From the NCBI GenBank assembly GCA_030549775.1, contig CM060177.1:52265138-52329137 (forward strand): a stretch of 64,000 nucleotides of DNA, given 5' to 3'. The notes under the pieces are model-generated. The model worked only from the letters and a program-made list of their open reading frames with translations, was not told the origin of the DNA and ran no database searches. Shown piece after piece: positions 24,611 through 37,076 of this stretch. Positions within the stretch are counted from its first letter, which is position 1. Every line of letters begins with the position of its first letter. Source of the DNA: Tamarix chinensis (taxonomy: Eukaryota; Streptophyta; Magnoliopsida; Caryophyllales; Tamaricaceae). The position numbers and the translations under genes are program-made.

Positions 24611-27600
24611 AAGAAGGAAGAAAAGGAAGGTTATGTTTGGCTAAAAAATGGATGGGAAAGGGACGGAGAAGGTGGGAGAGAGAGGGCAGAGCTACAGGGG
24701 AAGGCAGGCGGTCATAGGAGGTGCAGGTGTATGGTCCTTGAAAGAGAAGGAAAGAGGAATGAAGTAGACAAAGAAGAAGAAAAGGAGATGAGAGGTAGGT
24801 CGGCCGAGCTAGGGAGAAAGAAAGGGAAGCGGGACTAACTAGGGGAAAAAGAAAGAAAGAAGGGGGAGTTAGACTGGCCTAACTAGGGAAAAGAAAGGAA
24901 AGAAAAGAAAGAGGGGAGAGGATAGGGCTGGATACGTGAGGGAGAGGGAGAAAGAGGGGAGGAAGTGTGTCAGTGGCCTAATGCGGGGGGAGAAAGGAAA
25001 GTAGGCTGGGTGGCCCATAGAGGAAAAAGAAGGAAAAGAAAAGGTAAGAAAAAGGAAAAAGAAAAAAGGAAAAAGAAAAAAGGAAAAATAAAATAAAATA
25101 ATTTTAAAATAATGGCATTTAATATTTTTGATAGATAAATTAATTTAATAATTTGATTTATTAGAATTTTATATATTCGTCTAAAAAAGGTAATTTTTTT
25201 AAAATATCGGTTTGGAAAATTATTTAAATAAAATGAGTATGATAAAATAAAAAAAAATTATTTTAGTTTATTAAATATTCATATCCATTTTATATAATTA
25301 AAAATCTATAAAATAATTAAATTAAATAATTTTAAATTTTAAATTATCCCAATTGATGGTTATTTATTAAATTATAGGTTTTAGATTTTTGGGGTTTTAC
25401 AATGCAGTTGACACTACCTTACACTGGTCTCCTCCCTTCTGTAACCCTAACACCCCCTCCTGAACCCCTACAACCTAGCTAATTCCCTACCTTATCCCCT
25501 AGCCTTACAACCTACGCTAGCCTGCACACTAGTCGGCAACCTACCACCCCTCCCCTTGTCTTCTTCCTTCCTTTTTCCATTTCCCCCAACCATCTCCCCC
25601 TATTTATACCCCCTATACCTCAATTCTTCCTCTTTTCTGCCACTCAATAATCTTCCCTAACCTCCTCGCACCCCATCTTCAATACCCGCCACCACCATTG
25701 TCGCGCCACGCCATTGTTGCCACACCTTCCTTTCCTCTTCCCTACACCGCCCACCACTAAATGACACCTTCCCTTGCCACTAACTCCCCTTCCTCTCCCC
25801 TCCTCTCCCACTTGTGCAAAGTGGGTAGCTCAAGCTGTCTTGTTACACCCATCTCTGCCACTTGTGTTGCCATTACCACAGCAACCACCACCTCCACCGC
25901 CTCCCTTCCTACTTAGAAAACCTTCCCCTACCACCATGTCCCCTTTCCTTTCCCATTTCCTCCTCCTTTTCTCCCCTTCCCTATCAGCCACCGTCACCGC
26001 CGCCTACACCACCACTATAAGATACCACTACCACAACCCCCTCTAACCTAGAAACCCTACTACCCAAGGAAACCTAGACCCCTCCTATTTTCCAACCCTA
26101 AAACCTCTCATTTTCTATTACCATCACCACTACCGTCGTGTGTCGCCACCACCGCCCTTGCCTACTATTCCCTCTTTAGTTGTGTCTTTAACCCTTATAC
26201 TTATTTAGTATAATTTATTTTAAATATTTTTCTATTATTAACCTTATTAGTATTATTATTTTTATTATTTTTATTATTACTAATACTTAGTTAGGAAAAT
26301 AAAAGAAAAAGGGAAAAGGAGTAAGAAGAAGGCTAAATAATTAGTGTTCCATTTCTTATAGGTTGTGAAGAAAACCCTTCCTGTAAGGAGGCATAGGATT
26401 CGTGCTCCAAGCTTAGTGTCCTATTAGGTAAGGATATGGTTAGGGCTTGGGTTTGCTATAATTTATATTGTTATGGGTGTAATGATATGTGTTATGTATT
26501 TATATGTGCATATGGAATAAATATATGTGTAGTGCAGCTTGATTTGCAAGGAGATAAGGTATGTTGCATATAATTTATAATATGTGTAATATGGGTGATA
26601 TTACTTGTTACTTATGACATGCTCTTACATATGGTTGTTATGGTATAACATACATGCTTAGAGGCCTTAGGAGGAATTGAGTGGTTGTGGGGATCAAAAA
26701 TAAATAAAGAGAGTAGAATGAGTAAGAGGAATTGGGAAAAATCTTAAGCATATTATGACATATGGGTGATAAAATAGAGGAAGAAAATAATAAAATGAAG
26801 GGTTAGAGTAAAATCTTGCCTAGGAAGTGTAAGTCTTACATGGAGTGGTTAGTCTTTACATGGGGAAAATTTTTATGTGGGAAAAGTTATTTTGAGGTTT
26901 AAACATAGGGAAGAAAGAGTATTTTGGGTTATTTGGAAAGGATATAGTATGTAGGTTGATGGAAGTGTACATAGGAGCCTAATTAGGGTTTTTAGGGGGA
27001 ACCCTAATTATAGAGTATTATAAGAGAGTTTATAGAGGTTGGTTAGAATTAGGGTTGAGATTAGGAGGCTATCTTATGAAGGGTGTGAGTTAAGTGGGAA
27101 GGAGGGTGGAGTTTGTGTATAAAGGGAAGGTGTAAAAGAAAAGAGGAGTATTAAGGTTTCGAGGTGACCAACTAGAGTTTCATATCACATGGAAGTTAGA
27201 GAGTAAGGTTATGATGTTTGGAGTGGGTTGAGAGGAGTGATAGTATTGGAATAAAGGGGGGTATGGGCTATATATGATAGAGAGAGGCTAGGGCCACATT
27301 GGCCAAATTAGGGTTTCAAGGGAAAACCCTAGTAAATGATGGTGAGTCTAGGTGGAGAAATGGGAAAGTGGGTCGTGACCCACATGTATAGGGCTTTGGA
27401 TTCATGGTAAGTAGGGTGGAAGGTAAAAAGGAGTTATTGAAGCCTTAGGGTGTGTAGAGGTCCCAAGCTATGGGGTAGGATCATTTAGGAAGTCTAGGGT
27501 GGAAGTCAACTAGGGGCATTTAGGAAGTCTAGGGTGGAAGTCAACTAGGGGCATGCTTGTCTAGTTGGAGTTTGCTTGTGGAATAAGACAAGAATTAAAC

Positions 27601-27649
27601 ACTAATTACATAAAGTGAAATATTATTGAGTCGAGCCTAGGTTAGGATG

Positions 27650-28085
27650 ATTTCCATTCTACTGGCTATAATAATGTCTAGGAGCATTCTTCCTTGAAGA
27701 CTGTTCCATCAGCTATAAATTATAATAGTGGCTAGGGGCATTCTGCCCTAGAGTAGTTATTTCCAGTCCATTGGCTATAATGGTGAGGGTTCCAAGCTTA
27801 ATAAACCAAACCTTAAAGGTTAATATATCACGAGAAAGACACTAATTACTTACAATGGAACAGTGCATGGGTCAAGGCTAAGTTAAGATGATTTTCGATC
27901 CACTGGCTATAATAGTGGCCAGGTGAGTTCTACCCTACAATAGTATTTTTAGTCCATCAGCTATAATAGTAGACAGGTGCATTCTACCTTAGAGTAGTAT
28001 TTCTGATCCACCGCTATAATAGTGGATAGGTGCGTTTTACCCTAGAGTAGTTATTTCTATTCCACCAGCCATAATAGTGGGGTTC
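27650..28085 (-). repeat. reversed CACTATTAT array of the outer family A element
   Basis: Units such as CGATCCACTGGCTATAATAG recur about seven times. They are the reverse complement of the array in the forward family A copies, which confirms the orientation. Confidence 0.8.
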
Positions 28086-28724
28086 CTATACTCACGTGGA
28101 TATAATTCGAGAGATGTGTAAGGACAATATTAATGGCCTAAATTCTAATAATGGTGATGAATCTAAATGACTTACTAAATGCATTATTTTCCTTTTCCAT
28201 GGTATTCTCTACCTTAGCCATATGGCTTCCTTACTCAATATGTAGCATACCGATCACCCCTTTCATGGGTGCTACTCATTCCCACGAGCAGTGGCCCCTC
28301 CTATGTTTGTGCACGTATGAGATGATACCTATGATGATTTCAATGCTTATGTTGCCTTGGACAGGACTGAGTGATGACCTAATGTACCTAGTTTGGGGCC
28401 TAAGATGTTGTTCTCTAGACTTGTCATTTTCTATTTTCTTATCATTTTTATTTCCCCCGTAGTAGGTGTTGTTTGTACTTAATTTCCATTCTGTATTAAC
28501 ATTGCCATTTGTGTATTCTAGTTTTATTTATGAATGTTGAGCTATTATAGTTTTTATTGATTATTCGTGATAATAATTAGTACCTTTAGCCTTATGGTTA
28601 GTATGAGATTGGCCAGGAGTCAATCTTATACTGTCATGGTAGTAGCACCCCTAATTTTTAATGCATTGTTTCCCATAACAAACAAAAAAAATTTAACTAT
28701 AAATTTTTGGGGTGTTACATTTTG

Positions 28725-29655
28725 AATTCTTGTATGAAAATGATTATTAATTAGACTTTCACATCAATAAACCTCAATGGGTCAAGTGAATGATATGGAA
28801 CAAATTTGTAGTTTTGATTGGATTGATGTGATATGTGGGACCTATGACATATAAAATGGGTATGAACAAGAGATTATTTACTTAAAGTAAAAAAAAATTA
28901 TGGAGCAACATATGGGTCTAAATTATCCAATCATCGATTAGCCACCAGAGGTTAGTATACCGTCAAGTATTATTATTGTTTACCTTTAGGTGGAATCCAA
29001 GTTGATCTTAGTGTGTTTCCTTCTCTAAACAATGATGATATACTACATGGTATTAATACTAAAGAGTCTAGTCACCTAGGTAGTTTATATAAATTTGGTT
29101 GTACTTATGTCCTTTAGATATTGGTTTGAATTCCATGAGTATTGAGAGACCATGGAGGATGATCTAACCAACTATTGAAAGATAATTGGCCATATAATAT
29201 ATTAGTTAGAAATGGGAAACTATTAAATGGAATGGACCTTGGAGTCAACTCAAGTGGTTTATCTTTCTTCATATGCTAAATAGTGCATGTTTATGTTTTT
29301 ACCAATGATCCTTTAGTATTGTGATATACATGATCAATTATAAATACCATGTTAGTAATCTATCATTGTTACGGTTATAATTCATGAACAAGCACCTATA
29401 AGTATAGCATTATTGGTATGTCTATATGACCTTACCTTCATCATATAACCTTGATGATAAGGTTACTTAGCTTACTCAATACTTGAGGACTGATGTGTCC
29501 ATATAATAGGTCATTTAATCAATTCCACAAGTAGAGAACCTTGTGTAGGTAGTTTATCATGGCCTCTAGATGGTTATATTACTTGTTAGTGCTGGGACAC
29601 TGAGAGTATTTTGATGGATTATGACTTTTTAGGGTCCTCAAAGACCGAGATCTTT
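28725..29655 (-). mobile_element. diverged family B fragment
   Basis: The part at about 28870-29200 resembles 3770-4085 of the family B element at 818 in the same orientation: a GTTGATCCTAAG-like segment, an AATGATGATATACT-like segment and TATTGAGAGACCATGG. No ends are preserved. TGTAATACCCTATTC at 29656 could be a start of the same type, without a matching end. Confidence 0.4.
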
Positions 29656-29979
29656 TGTAATACCCTATTCTAAAATCCTTAAATATGCGTTTAAAATTAT
29701 GTTGATTTAAAAGAAATTAGTTATTGTAAGTCATTAATAAATTCCTTTTACACAATAACAAAATGGTATAATTAAGAAAATGAATCGAAGAATACTTGAA
29801 AAAATTAAAATCATGTTATTTCTATCTATTTTTCCTAGATATTTTTAGGACAAAGTTATAAAGATAGTTTTTATATGATTAATAAGTGCCATTTATCTAC
29901 CATTGATTTGAAAACACTCATTAAGATGGTAAAAAAGAATAATGGTGTATGAAAATATCAAAGTTCTTGGAAAAGGAAA

Positions 29980-31622
29980 AATGAAGTTTATCTTGATATA
30001 AGGACTAAGAAGTGTGTATTCTTTGGATATCTCAAAGGTGTTGAGGGTACAAGTTAATAATCATTGATTCACATGGAACAATGATGTACACTTTAGAAAT
30101 GTTGAGTTCCATAAAGATCATACAAAATTAATAGGTGTTAATGTTAACTTAGAAAAAGAGAAATATGGCATTAAGGAGGATTAAGGTGGTTAGAAGGTGA
30201 ACAAACCCTAAGGAAGATAATGAAAAGCAATAAAAGCATGGTAGCCTTATTAGGTATCTACTTACTAGAGACACATATAGAAGGTAAATTAAAGCTCAAT
30301 AAGATATGTATATAATAAGACAATTGCATATGCCTTGAGCATAACAGGGAAATACTTGATCAACCAATATCCTATAAGGATGAAGTGGATAGTGGCTATA
30401 GGCATAACTAGATTGCTACTATAAAAGGGGGAAGTGGAGTCTCTAAGGGTTAATTGGATCTAGATACTAATTCATAAGCCTAAAAAGCAGATGTTTGTGA
30501 GTTTTAATTAGATATACAAGAAGAAGAAAGGTGTTATAGAGTGATCCTCCCAAATTCAAAGCAAGGCTAGTTACAAATAGGGTATTCTCAAAGGGAGGGA
30601 ATTGATTACAAGGCAGTTTTTTCTCTTATAGTTGAACATGCATTAATAAGAGTAATGTTGGAAATATTAGTAACAAAACATCATGAGCTTTAATAATTAG
30701 ATGTAAAGGTTACATTCTTACATGGTGAATTTAAGGAAACTATTTACATGGCACAACCTTGAAGATTTGTTAAAGAAGGTAAGGAGGGTATGGTTTATCT
30801 TTTGAAAAGGTCACTCCATGAGTTAAAATAATAACATAGAAAGTGGCACTGGGGTTTTATTAGGAGATTGAGGGAATTAGTCTTTAAAGAATTAAGTTTG
30901 AATCATTTATTTATGTCAAACATGGGGAAAAGGAAGCTTATTGCTTATTTACTTCTAGGTGTAAATGGCATGGTCATTGCTATTAAGAGCAAGCTAGAGA
31001 TTAATAAAGTAAAGAAATTTCTAGAGGAAGAGTTTGAAGTGAAGAATATAGATATTGGTGAGAAGATTATAGGAAACCATATTGAAAGAGACAAAAGTAA
31101 AAGATTCCTAACATTATATCAAAGTTCATATAGCACTAAGGTGCTTGATAAGTTTGGAAGTGGAAGTGTCAAGCTAGTAACCACTCCTAATATCCCTCAT
31201 TTCAAGTTTACAAAAGTAGTAGTTCCCTTAGAATAAAGAGGAAATGGAAGAAATGTACGTAATCCTCTATGCCAATGTTGTTGGGAGTCTAATGTACCTA
31301 ATGACTTGCAGAAGGCCTAGTCTTTGTTATGGTGCAAGTCTTGTTAGCAACAATATGGTTAATCTAAGGCTAGAATATTGGAAAATAGTTAGGTGGTTAT
31401 TGAAGAAATTAGTTGAGAGAAGGCAGAATGCCTTAGTATATGATTGTTATAACCTAAAGTAGGCATAATTATAAGGTTTTAGTGTCTCAAATTATCTGTT
31501 AGTAAGTTGATTCAAGAAGGCCACATTCAAGTTATATTTTTCATCTTAGTCAAAGTATTATAAGTTGAAAGGCATCATTATAGAAGATACTAGTTTTCTC
31601 CTTAATTGAAGTTGAATACATA

Positions 31623-31657
<35 letters not shown>

Positions 31658-31847
31658 ATCTAATGAGTTATTTGGATAAAGGGAGTAATCAAGGAGTTTG
31701 GGATTGTTCAAAGGTTAGTGGTGGTGTTTTATGATAATTGAGAAAAAACTCACTATATCATGAAAGGTTAAAACACCTTAATGAAAGACTATACTTCATT
31801 AAAGGAATGCTCTTGAGAGGAAAAATCAAACTAGAGAAAGTAGGAAT
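29980..31847 (+). pseudogene. copia element 1, polyprotein remnant (integrase tail, RT, RNase H)
   Basis: A 5'-truncated copia polyprotein with no gag or protease. It begins with the end of integrase (KKCVFFGYLKGVEG near 30010). The reverse transcriptase at 30520-31230 shows PKFKARLVTN, LDVKVTFLHGEFKETIYM, then the polymerase site, where the usual YVDD is GVNG, followed by KKFLEEEFEVKNI. RNase H starts at 31244 (VVGSLMYLMTCRRPSLCYGA). Stops and frameshifts are frequent. The frame is cut at 31847 by a CACTA transposon and its last residues are at 34161-34231. The mutated polymerase site alone would abolish activity. Confidence 0.88.
31625..31654. repeat. AT microsatellite
   Basis: A perfect (AT)n run of about 30 bases inside the copia RNase H remnant. 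It has displaced coding sequence at the GluAla-Glu-Tyr region. Confidence 0.9.
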
Positions 31848-32034
31848 CACTATAACAAATCGTCACATAAGCCACTAGAACATTCATAACTAATAAGTAA
31901 AAATCCTATGGCTAAAATATTTTTCACAAAAATTTTAGGTGTCACTTCTTATGGCCTATAATCTAGTGAAGGAAACGTTAGCTATTGAAAAAAAAAAGTA
32001 ATTTGGTGGCTTCAATTGATGAAATTAGTCACAA

Positions 32035-32450
32035 GTAATTAGTAAGCCATATCTTAATAGTCACAAGTAGTCTCACGACACCCGTATCGAAAGCCATAAA
32101 TAATCCAATGACACGTGCTATGATATCCATAAGTAATACAATGACACTCATGTCCACAGTTATGAGTAGTATCATAGTGCATGTGTCAATAGCCACAACT
32201 AGTCTTATGGTGCAAGTATCGATAGTCACAAGTAGTCCCATGATGCAAGTGTCGATTATCACGAGTAATTTTGAGACGCACGTGTTGATGGCCATAAATA
32301 TCCCATGGTGTAAGTATTGATAGTGAAGAGTAGCCTCGTGACACACCTATCGATGGTCATGAGTAGTCATATAACACATGTATCAATAGTCCAAAGTAGT
32401 CATGTGGCACATGTATTGATGATGATAATAGCGAGGAGTAGTCATGTGCC
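32035..32450. repeat. 36-bp minisatellite inside the CACTA element
   Basis: About eleven or twelve degenerate units, for example CACAAGTAGTCCCATGATGC followed by AAGTGTCGATTATCA. Because the period is a multiple of three, long open frames appear on both strands. Confidence 0.85.
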
Positions 32451-32718
32451 GCACATAATTATTATTATTATTAACCACCCTACCCTGGTATCGTTAGTAG
32501 ACCTTATCCCAATACCAATCATGAGTAGTTATAGCACGCATCCTAAAAATCTTCCTATGAGGCCATCCACCCTTGAACTACTCCATGTCAAACATGTTTA
32601 TCTGTGAAGCTAGTTAATAATTGACTTTCCTTAATGAATGTGCACTTTGTTTATATAAATAGTTATATCAAATATTTTAATCCATCTCAATTATACATTA
32701 CTTATCTTAGGTATTGCC

Positions 32719-32763
32719 TATATATATATATTATATATATATATTATATATATTTATATATTA

Positions 32764-32802
<39 letters not shown>
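32719..32802. repeat. AT microsatellite
   Basis: An interrupted (TA)n run of about 84 bases in the centre of the CACTA element. A (GT)n run lies at about 32982-33002. Confidence 0.9.
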
Positions 32803-32807
<5 letters not shown>

Positions 32808-33439
32808 GAAGTATAAAAAACATATCTAGTTAAGTAGGAAGGAAAGTGAATGTATGTACTAGCATGTAAATTCTGAGAAAACATGTTTGGCCCATAATTA
32901 AAATAACAATTTTTTTTTATAACTATAGTAGTTTTTTGGTAAGTATAACATATTTTGTTCATATATATATTTGTGTGTCTACGTGTGTGTGTGTGTGTGT
33001 GTATTATTTATTACTTAATAATTTATATACACATTTAATTTAAGACACAAACTAATACTTAATTCATTTTATTTTTTATTCAAATTAATAAAAGATGAAA
33101 GACAGAAAATGAACTAATAATGTACTATATATATATATATATTTAAAATGACCTAGTTAATTCTTAATATTGTGCTTACTTTGGCATATTAACATTTAAA
33201 TTCTTTATATATGTGTTAGTGAATGAATTTTACATACATTTAAACTATGATCCAAATTAATAACTTGTTAATTTTATGATTTGTTCAAAACAATTAAAAT
33301 GTTAGGATGAAAGTGTAATGTATAATACATTTTATAAAAAACTTGATCAAATTAATTCATACTATGGTCATATTTTTATTTTATTTTTGAATTATAGGTA
33401 AAAAGAAGTATTAACTTTAGCCACATACTTTTTTTCTGT

Positions 33440-33990
33440 ATAACATCTAAGGCAAGTTAGCTACAAAAGCATATTTTTATTACAAATTCATGGCAATTAA
33501 GCCACAAAAATAAAAGTCATTTTCTGGCAATTTAGCCACAAAAATATCTTTTTGTAACAAATTTACAGCAAGTTAGTCACAAAATATCTTTTTATAGCAA
33601 ATTCATGATAATTTGGTCATGAAAATATCTTTTCATAAAAAATTAGTCATGGTTGCTGCAAATTTGTAGCAAGTCAGCCACGAAAATATATTTTCATAAC
33701 CAATTTATGATAGTTAGCCACAAAAATATCTTTCTATAAGAAATTTGTGACGAAATAGCTATGAAAGTATTTTTACATGATAAATTTGCCGTGACTTAGC
33801 CCCAAAAAGTACTTTTTCCATGGTAAATTTGTAGTGAGTTAGTCATAAAAGGACTTTATCATGGCAATTCATGATGAGTTAGCCACACAAATTTTTCCCA
33901 TGTGATAAATTTATGATGAGTTTGTCATAAAAATGCTTTTTCTATATCAAATTCATGATCAAATTTTTACAATTTTTTATGGCAAATTAG
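33440..33990. repeat. subterminal repeat array of the CACTA element
   Basis: Roughly twelve units of about 43 bp of the form TTAGCCACAAAAATATCTTT followed by a variable ATAGCAAATTCATGATAA-like half, running toward the right terminus. This is the expected place and style for transposase-binding repeats. Confidence 0.75.
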
Positions 33991-34157
33991 TCACAATATA
34001 TTTTTCTACAACAAGAAAATTGAACATAACCACTAATTTTTTTTATTATGGACATTTTTACCAAAATCACAATCTTATATTTTGTATACAAATTTTGACC
34101 ACCAATTTTTATCTCCCATGGCCATTTTCATGGTATATACCACCTTTTGTTGTAGTG

Positions 34158-34231
34158 AATCGAAGATGAATTAGCCGAAATACTCGCTAAGCTTGTAAAT
34201 GGTGTTGAAATGAGCAAGGGTTAGAGTGGAT
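34158..34231 (+). pseudogene. copia element 1, polyprotein C-terminal tail
   Basis: Right-hand continuation of the copia frame beyond the CACTA element: it encodes DELAEILAKLVNGVEMSKG and a stop at 34229-34231, matching the usual copia tail (A-D-M-L-T-K). The frame is continuous with the part before 31848 once the transposon and one AAT copy are removed. Confidence 0.85.
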
Positions 34232-34640
34232 GAGTTGTGTATGTTCATGTTAAAGATGTATATCCTAATCAAAGAACTATTAATATAAGGTGGATACATA
34301 TCTTAAAGGGTGTATTTTTACTTAGAGGCTAATTAAATAAACCTACTTCTAAAACTAAGAAGTTGGTTATAGGTGTTATAACATTTGTCATACGCTGATT
34401 AGGTCATAGGGTAAAAGTTTTGATTAAGAGGTGCTAGTAAGTCATGTGTATAAATAATTGGCACTAGGGAAGCCTAATGTACATTTCACAATCACCTTAA
34501 GTTAATAAAAATTATCCTCCTTGTTTCTATCTATTCTCTTAGTTTCACTACGAATCATTATCAGTGTTTTCCATAAATTATTCATCTTCTCTCTTCTTGG
34601 TAAATATTTCTTTTCTAATCTAAATTATAGTCAAGTTTGT
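34232..34640 (+). repeat. possible 3' LTR of copia element 1
   Basis: Follows the stop of the copia frame and contains a TATAAATA box (about 34450), a downstream AATAAAAAT and a pyrimidine-rich stretch, as copia LTRs often do. The partner LTR was not found and the ends are undefined. Confidence 0.35.
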
Positions 34641-36342
34641 GTACTTTATATTGGTGATGTTGCATTTCTCAATTTGTTATCATTTTGTTTTAAGTGGTAT
34701 GTTGTTTGTGACAGTCTCATCATTTGCATGAGTGGATGTTCTTGGATCAACAAAAATAATTCTCCATTTTGAAGTAACATTTGAAATAGTTAAAAATAAT
34801 GAAGTTGATCATTAGGAAACCCTAAAACCCATCTTGAAGGTCCTTATAACACATGAACACAAATCAAGCATAAGTAATGCTCAAACTTAGATACATCCAA
34901 TAACTTTGTTAGCTACCCAATGAATTATTCACAATATCCACCTTCTCCAACATAACATTTCTACAACAATAACACCTCAAATGAAATGGTACCTAATATC
35001 AATGAGCTTTAATTAGTGATGGAAATAAATTTGATTCTTCACCATATAGATGGAACTTTAACTATATCCTTCAACTTTAAGAGTGCCTTTGTCACATGCT
35101 CAAACTACACCCTAGTTGGGAGGTGTCACTGGCACCATCCATTTGAGGAAAACCCTATATAGCTAGCAAGGTTCCAATCTAAAAAAATGTTTATCATTGT
35201 AAAATACATTAATATACAATAATACTCATGTAATAAATATAATATTCATTTAATCAACATCTCCAACTATACTCACATTGATTACCATTCTCTAACCTTC
35301 AATAACATAATAATACAATACCCACATATGATAAGGACTAATAATTCAATACCTGAAGACTTCCTCGGCTGTTCTTTTAATCCAATTTCTCAAAACAACT
35401 ACTACTTTTCATCTAAAAAGGTGAGAGGTGAGTGAGAAAAACTACAACTCTACAAGCAACAAACCTATTGGTCTAACATAGAGATCAAACTTAAAGTGAT
35501 AGCCAAAATATCTTATTTTTTGGAAGACATAAAAAAAAGTATTGCGCAAAATAAATGCTTATACTTTAAATAAATAAAGAACAAAACCTCTTTCAATGAT
35601 GAATGTGTATGAATCATAACAAATGATCTAGGACTCAAATAAGTCAAATAATTTTTAAACAATTAATCAATCAACCAAGTACAAAAAGGTTAGTAGGCCC
35701 TAATAATAAATTCAATCACAATAATAAAATTCAATACCAATCAAATAAAAGTGTTAAAATGACTGTGATCGCTATATATAGCTATAACAATGTTATACCA
35801 AAGGCCCATTGCAGCTAGATCCAGAAATGGCATACTAATCGATGGGTCCCCAGGTCATTAATGGGGTTCAAAATGATATCATAAGTAGTCCACTAAGAAC
35901 AAAAATAGTATTGATTAGTTACTTCACAATACTGAATGGGTTAGAAAAGGTTTACCCCACATTTAAGTAGCAAATTATAAAGTATTTCAAAAGATATCCT
36001 ACCAACATATGATAAAACAATTTATCAAATAATATAATAGCCACATTAAATAAATTAAATATCAACAAAAGCTTGATCTTATTTCTATTCAAAATACAAA
36101 GTGTGAAATTTAGATATTTCATGAATTACAATAACCATATTCTATAAAATAATATTTTGTAAAAAAATAAAGAATGAGAAAAAATTGCAATAAACATATG
36201 TTTAAGTACAAAAGGGTCAATGGGCAAGTTACTTACAAAGAAAGCAATTCAATTCGAAATAATATGATCTCAATGGCCATTGATCCTATAAATCAATATC
36301 AAATAACTTTTAGTCTAAGCATGTGTAATAGTTTATTAAAAT

Positions 36343-36378
<36 letters not shown>

Positions 36379-37071
36379 CATATACACATACGGAGAGAGA
36401 TTATTTTGACCCTAAACATATCCACGTCATTTAACTCTACATATTATAATAAAGATTAGGCATCTTTTGAACTCAAAGACACTTAAACTAGGATTATGCA
36501 AGTGTGTGTGTGTAGCTTAAGGAAGGAGAAAGTATCAGATTCAATAACTTCTTTCACAATCAAATATGCATATAACAATAAACTACATAATGTCATATAG
36601 TTAGCCAAAAAAATCATTTCAAAGTGAATTTACCAAGCCTAGTTATAATCCAAGTTTCCAATCCTAATCCATAAATAGACAAGAGTAGTTAACACTAAAG
36701 GAAAAACTACTATACGTAGCAAGTACTCATGCTCAAGTTATCAATAATTACACTATTCTACTATAGGCTAAGATTATCAAATTCATTTCTCATCCATTAT
36801 CAAAATTTAGTGATTGGATTAGACCAAGAAATCAATTCAAAAAGGAAAGTGAAGGCTGAAATATATGGAAAGTTTATGCTATTAAACAATTATATATAGA
36901 TAATAAGTATGAATTAGTGTTCTACTTCACTAATAAAAGTTCTTATATAATCTGGAAGAATTAACTAATGCAACAAGCCTAAACAAGTACCAAATAGAAT
37001 ATTATAGAAAATTATCTTAGTTATGATAATCGAGTTTGTACAAACAAGCAACAAAATAGGTGATTTGGTGC
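34641..37071. other. spacer, no gene recognised
   Basis: AT-rich sequence with no coding domain, RNA gene or transposon end. It contains one compound microsatellite (36342-36380). Some of it is presumably old transposon sequence beyond recognition. Confidence 0.5.
36342..36380. repeat. compound (TC)n(AC)n microsatellite
   Basis: Eleven TC dinucleotides followed directly by about eight AC dinucleotides. Confidence 0.92.
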
Positions 37072-37076
37072 ACAAC

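Larger units (their letters stand above)
18759..25401 (+). mobile_element. family A element in forward orientation, inner member of the nest
   Basis: It starts TATAACACCCCAAAAATTTA (second base changed from the usual TG) and ends TTTTGGGGTTTTACA. The 5-bp flanks are ATGCT (18754-18758) and ATGCA (25402-25406), four of five identical. It contains the CACTATTAT array, a 37-base A run, a large ATTACC-type array (20280-21390), a GA-rich block, and a 1730-bp insertion (22786-24515) flanked by a 95-bp duplication. Length without that insertion is about 4.8 kb. Open frames such as those at 22136-22571 lie in low-complexity sequence and are not credible genes. Confidence 0.8.
18096..28719 (-). mobile_element. 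family A element in reverse orientation, outer member of a nest
   Basis: It starts TGAAATATCCCCAAATCTTA (the reverse of a family A 3' end) and ends AAATTTTTGGGGTGTTACA (the reverse of a family A 5' end). Perfect 5-bp TTTTG duplications flank it (18091-18095 and 28720-28724). A forward family A element (18759-25401) splits it; without that it is about 4.0 kb. The CT-rich stretches at 18370-18758 and 25402-26200 are the two halves of its purine-rich block seen in reverse. The reversed CACTATTAT array is at 27650-28085. No gene is supported. Confidence 0.85.
31848..34157. mobile_element. non-autonomous CACTA (En/Spm-type) DNA transposon
   Basis: A 2310-bp element starting CACTATAACAAA and ending TTTTGTTGTAGTG, which is the inverted CACTACAACAAAA. 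It is flanked by 3-bp AAT duplications (31845-31847 and 34158-34160), the size typical of CACTA elements. It has no transposase. The interior holds a 36-bp minisatellite on the left, AT and GT microsatellites in the middle, and a right-hand array of about 43-bp units, consistent with the subterminal repeats transposase binds in this superfamily. The 105-codon frame at 32029-32346 is a by-product of the 36-bp repeat. It interrupts copia element 1. Confidence 0.9.

Noticed and set aside
32029..32346. 105-codon frame with repeated hydrophobic peptide, suggesting a membrane protein
   Set aside because: It is the 36-bp minisatellite of a CACTA element read in one frame; both strands are open.
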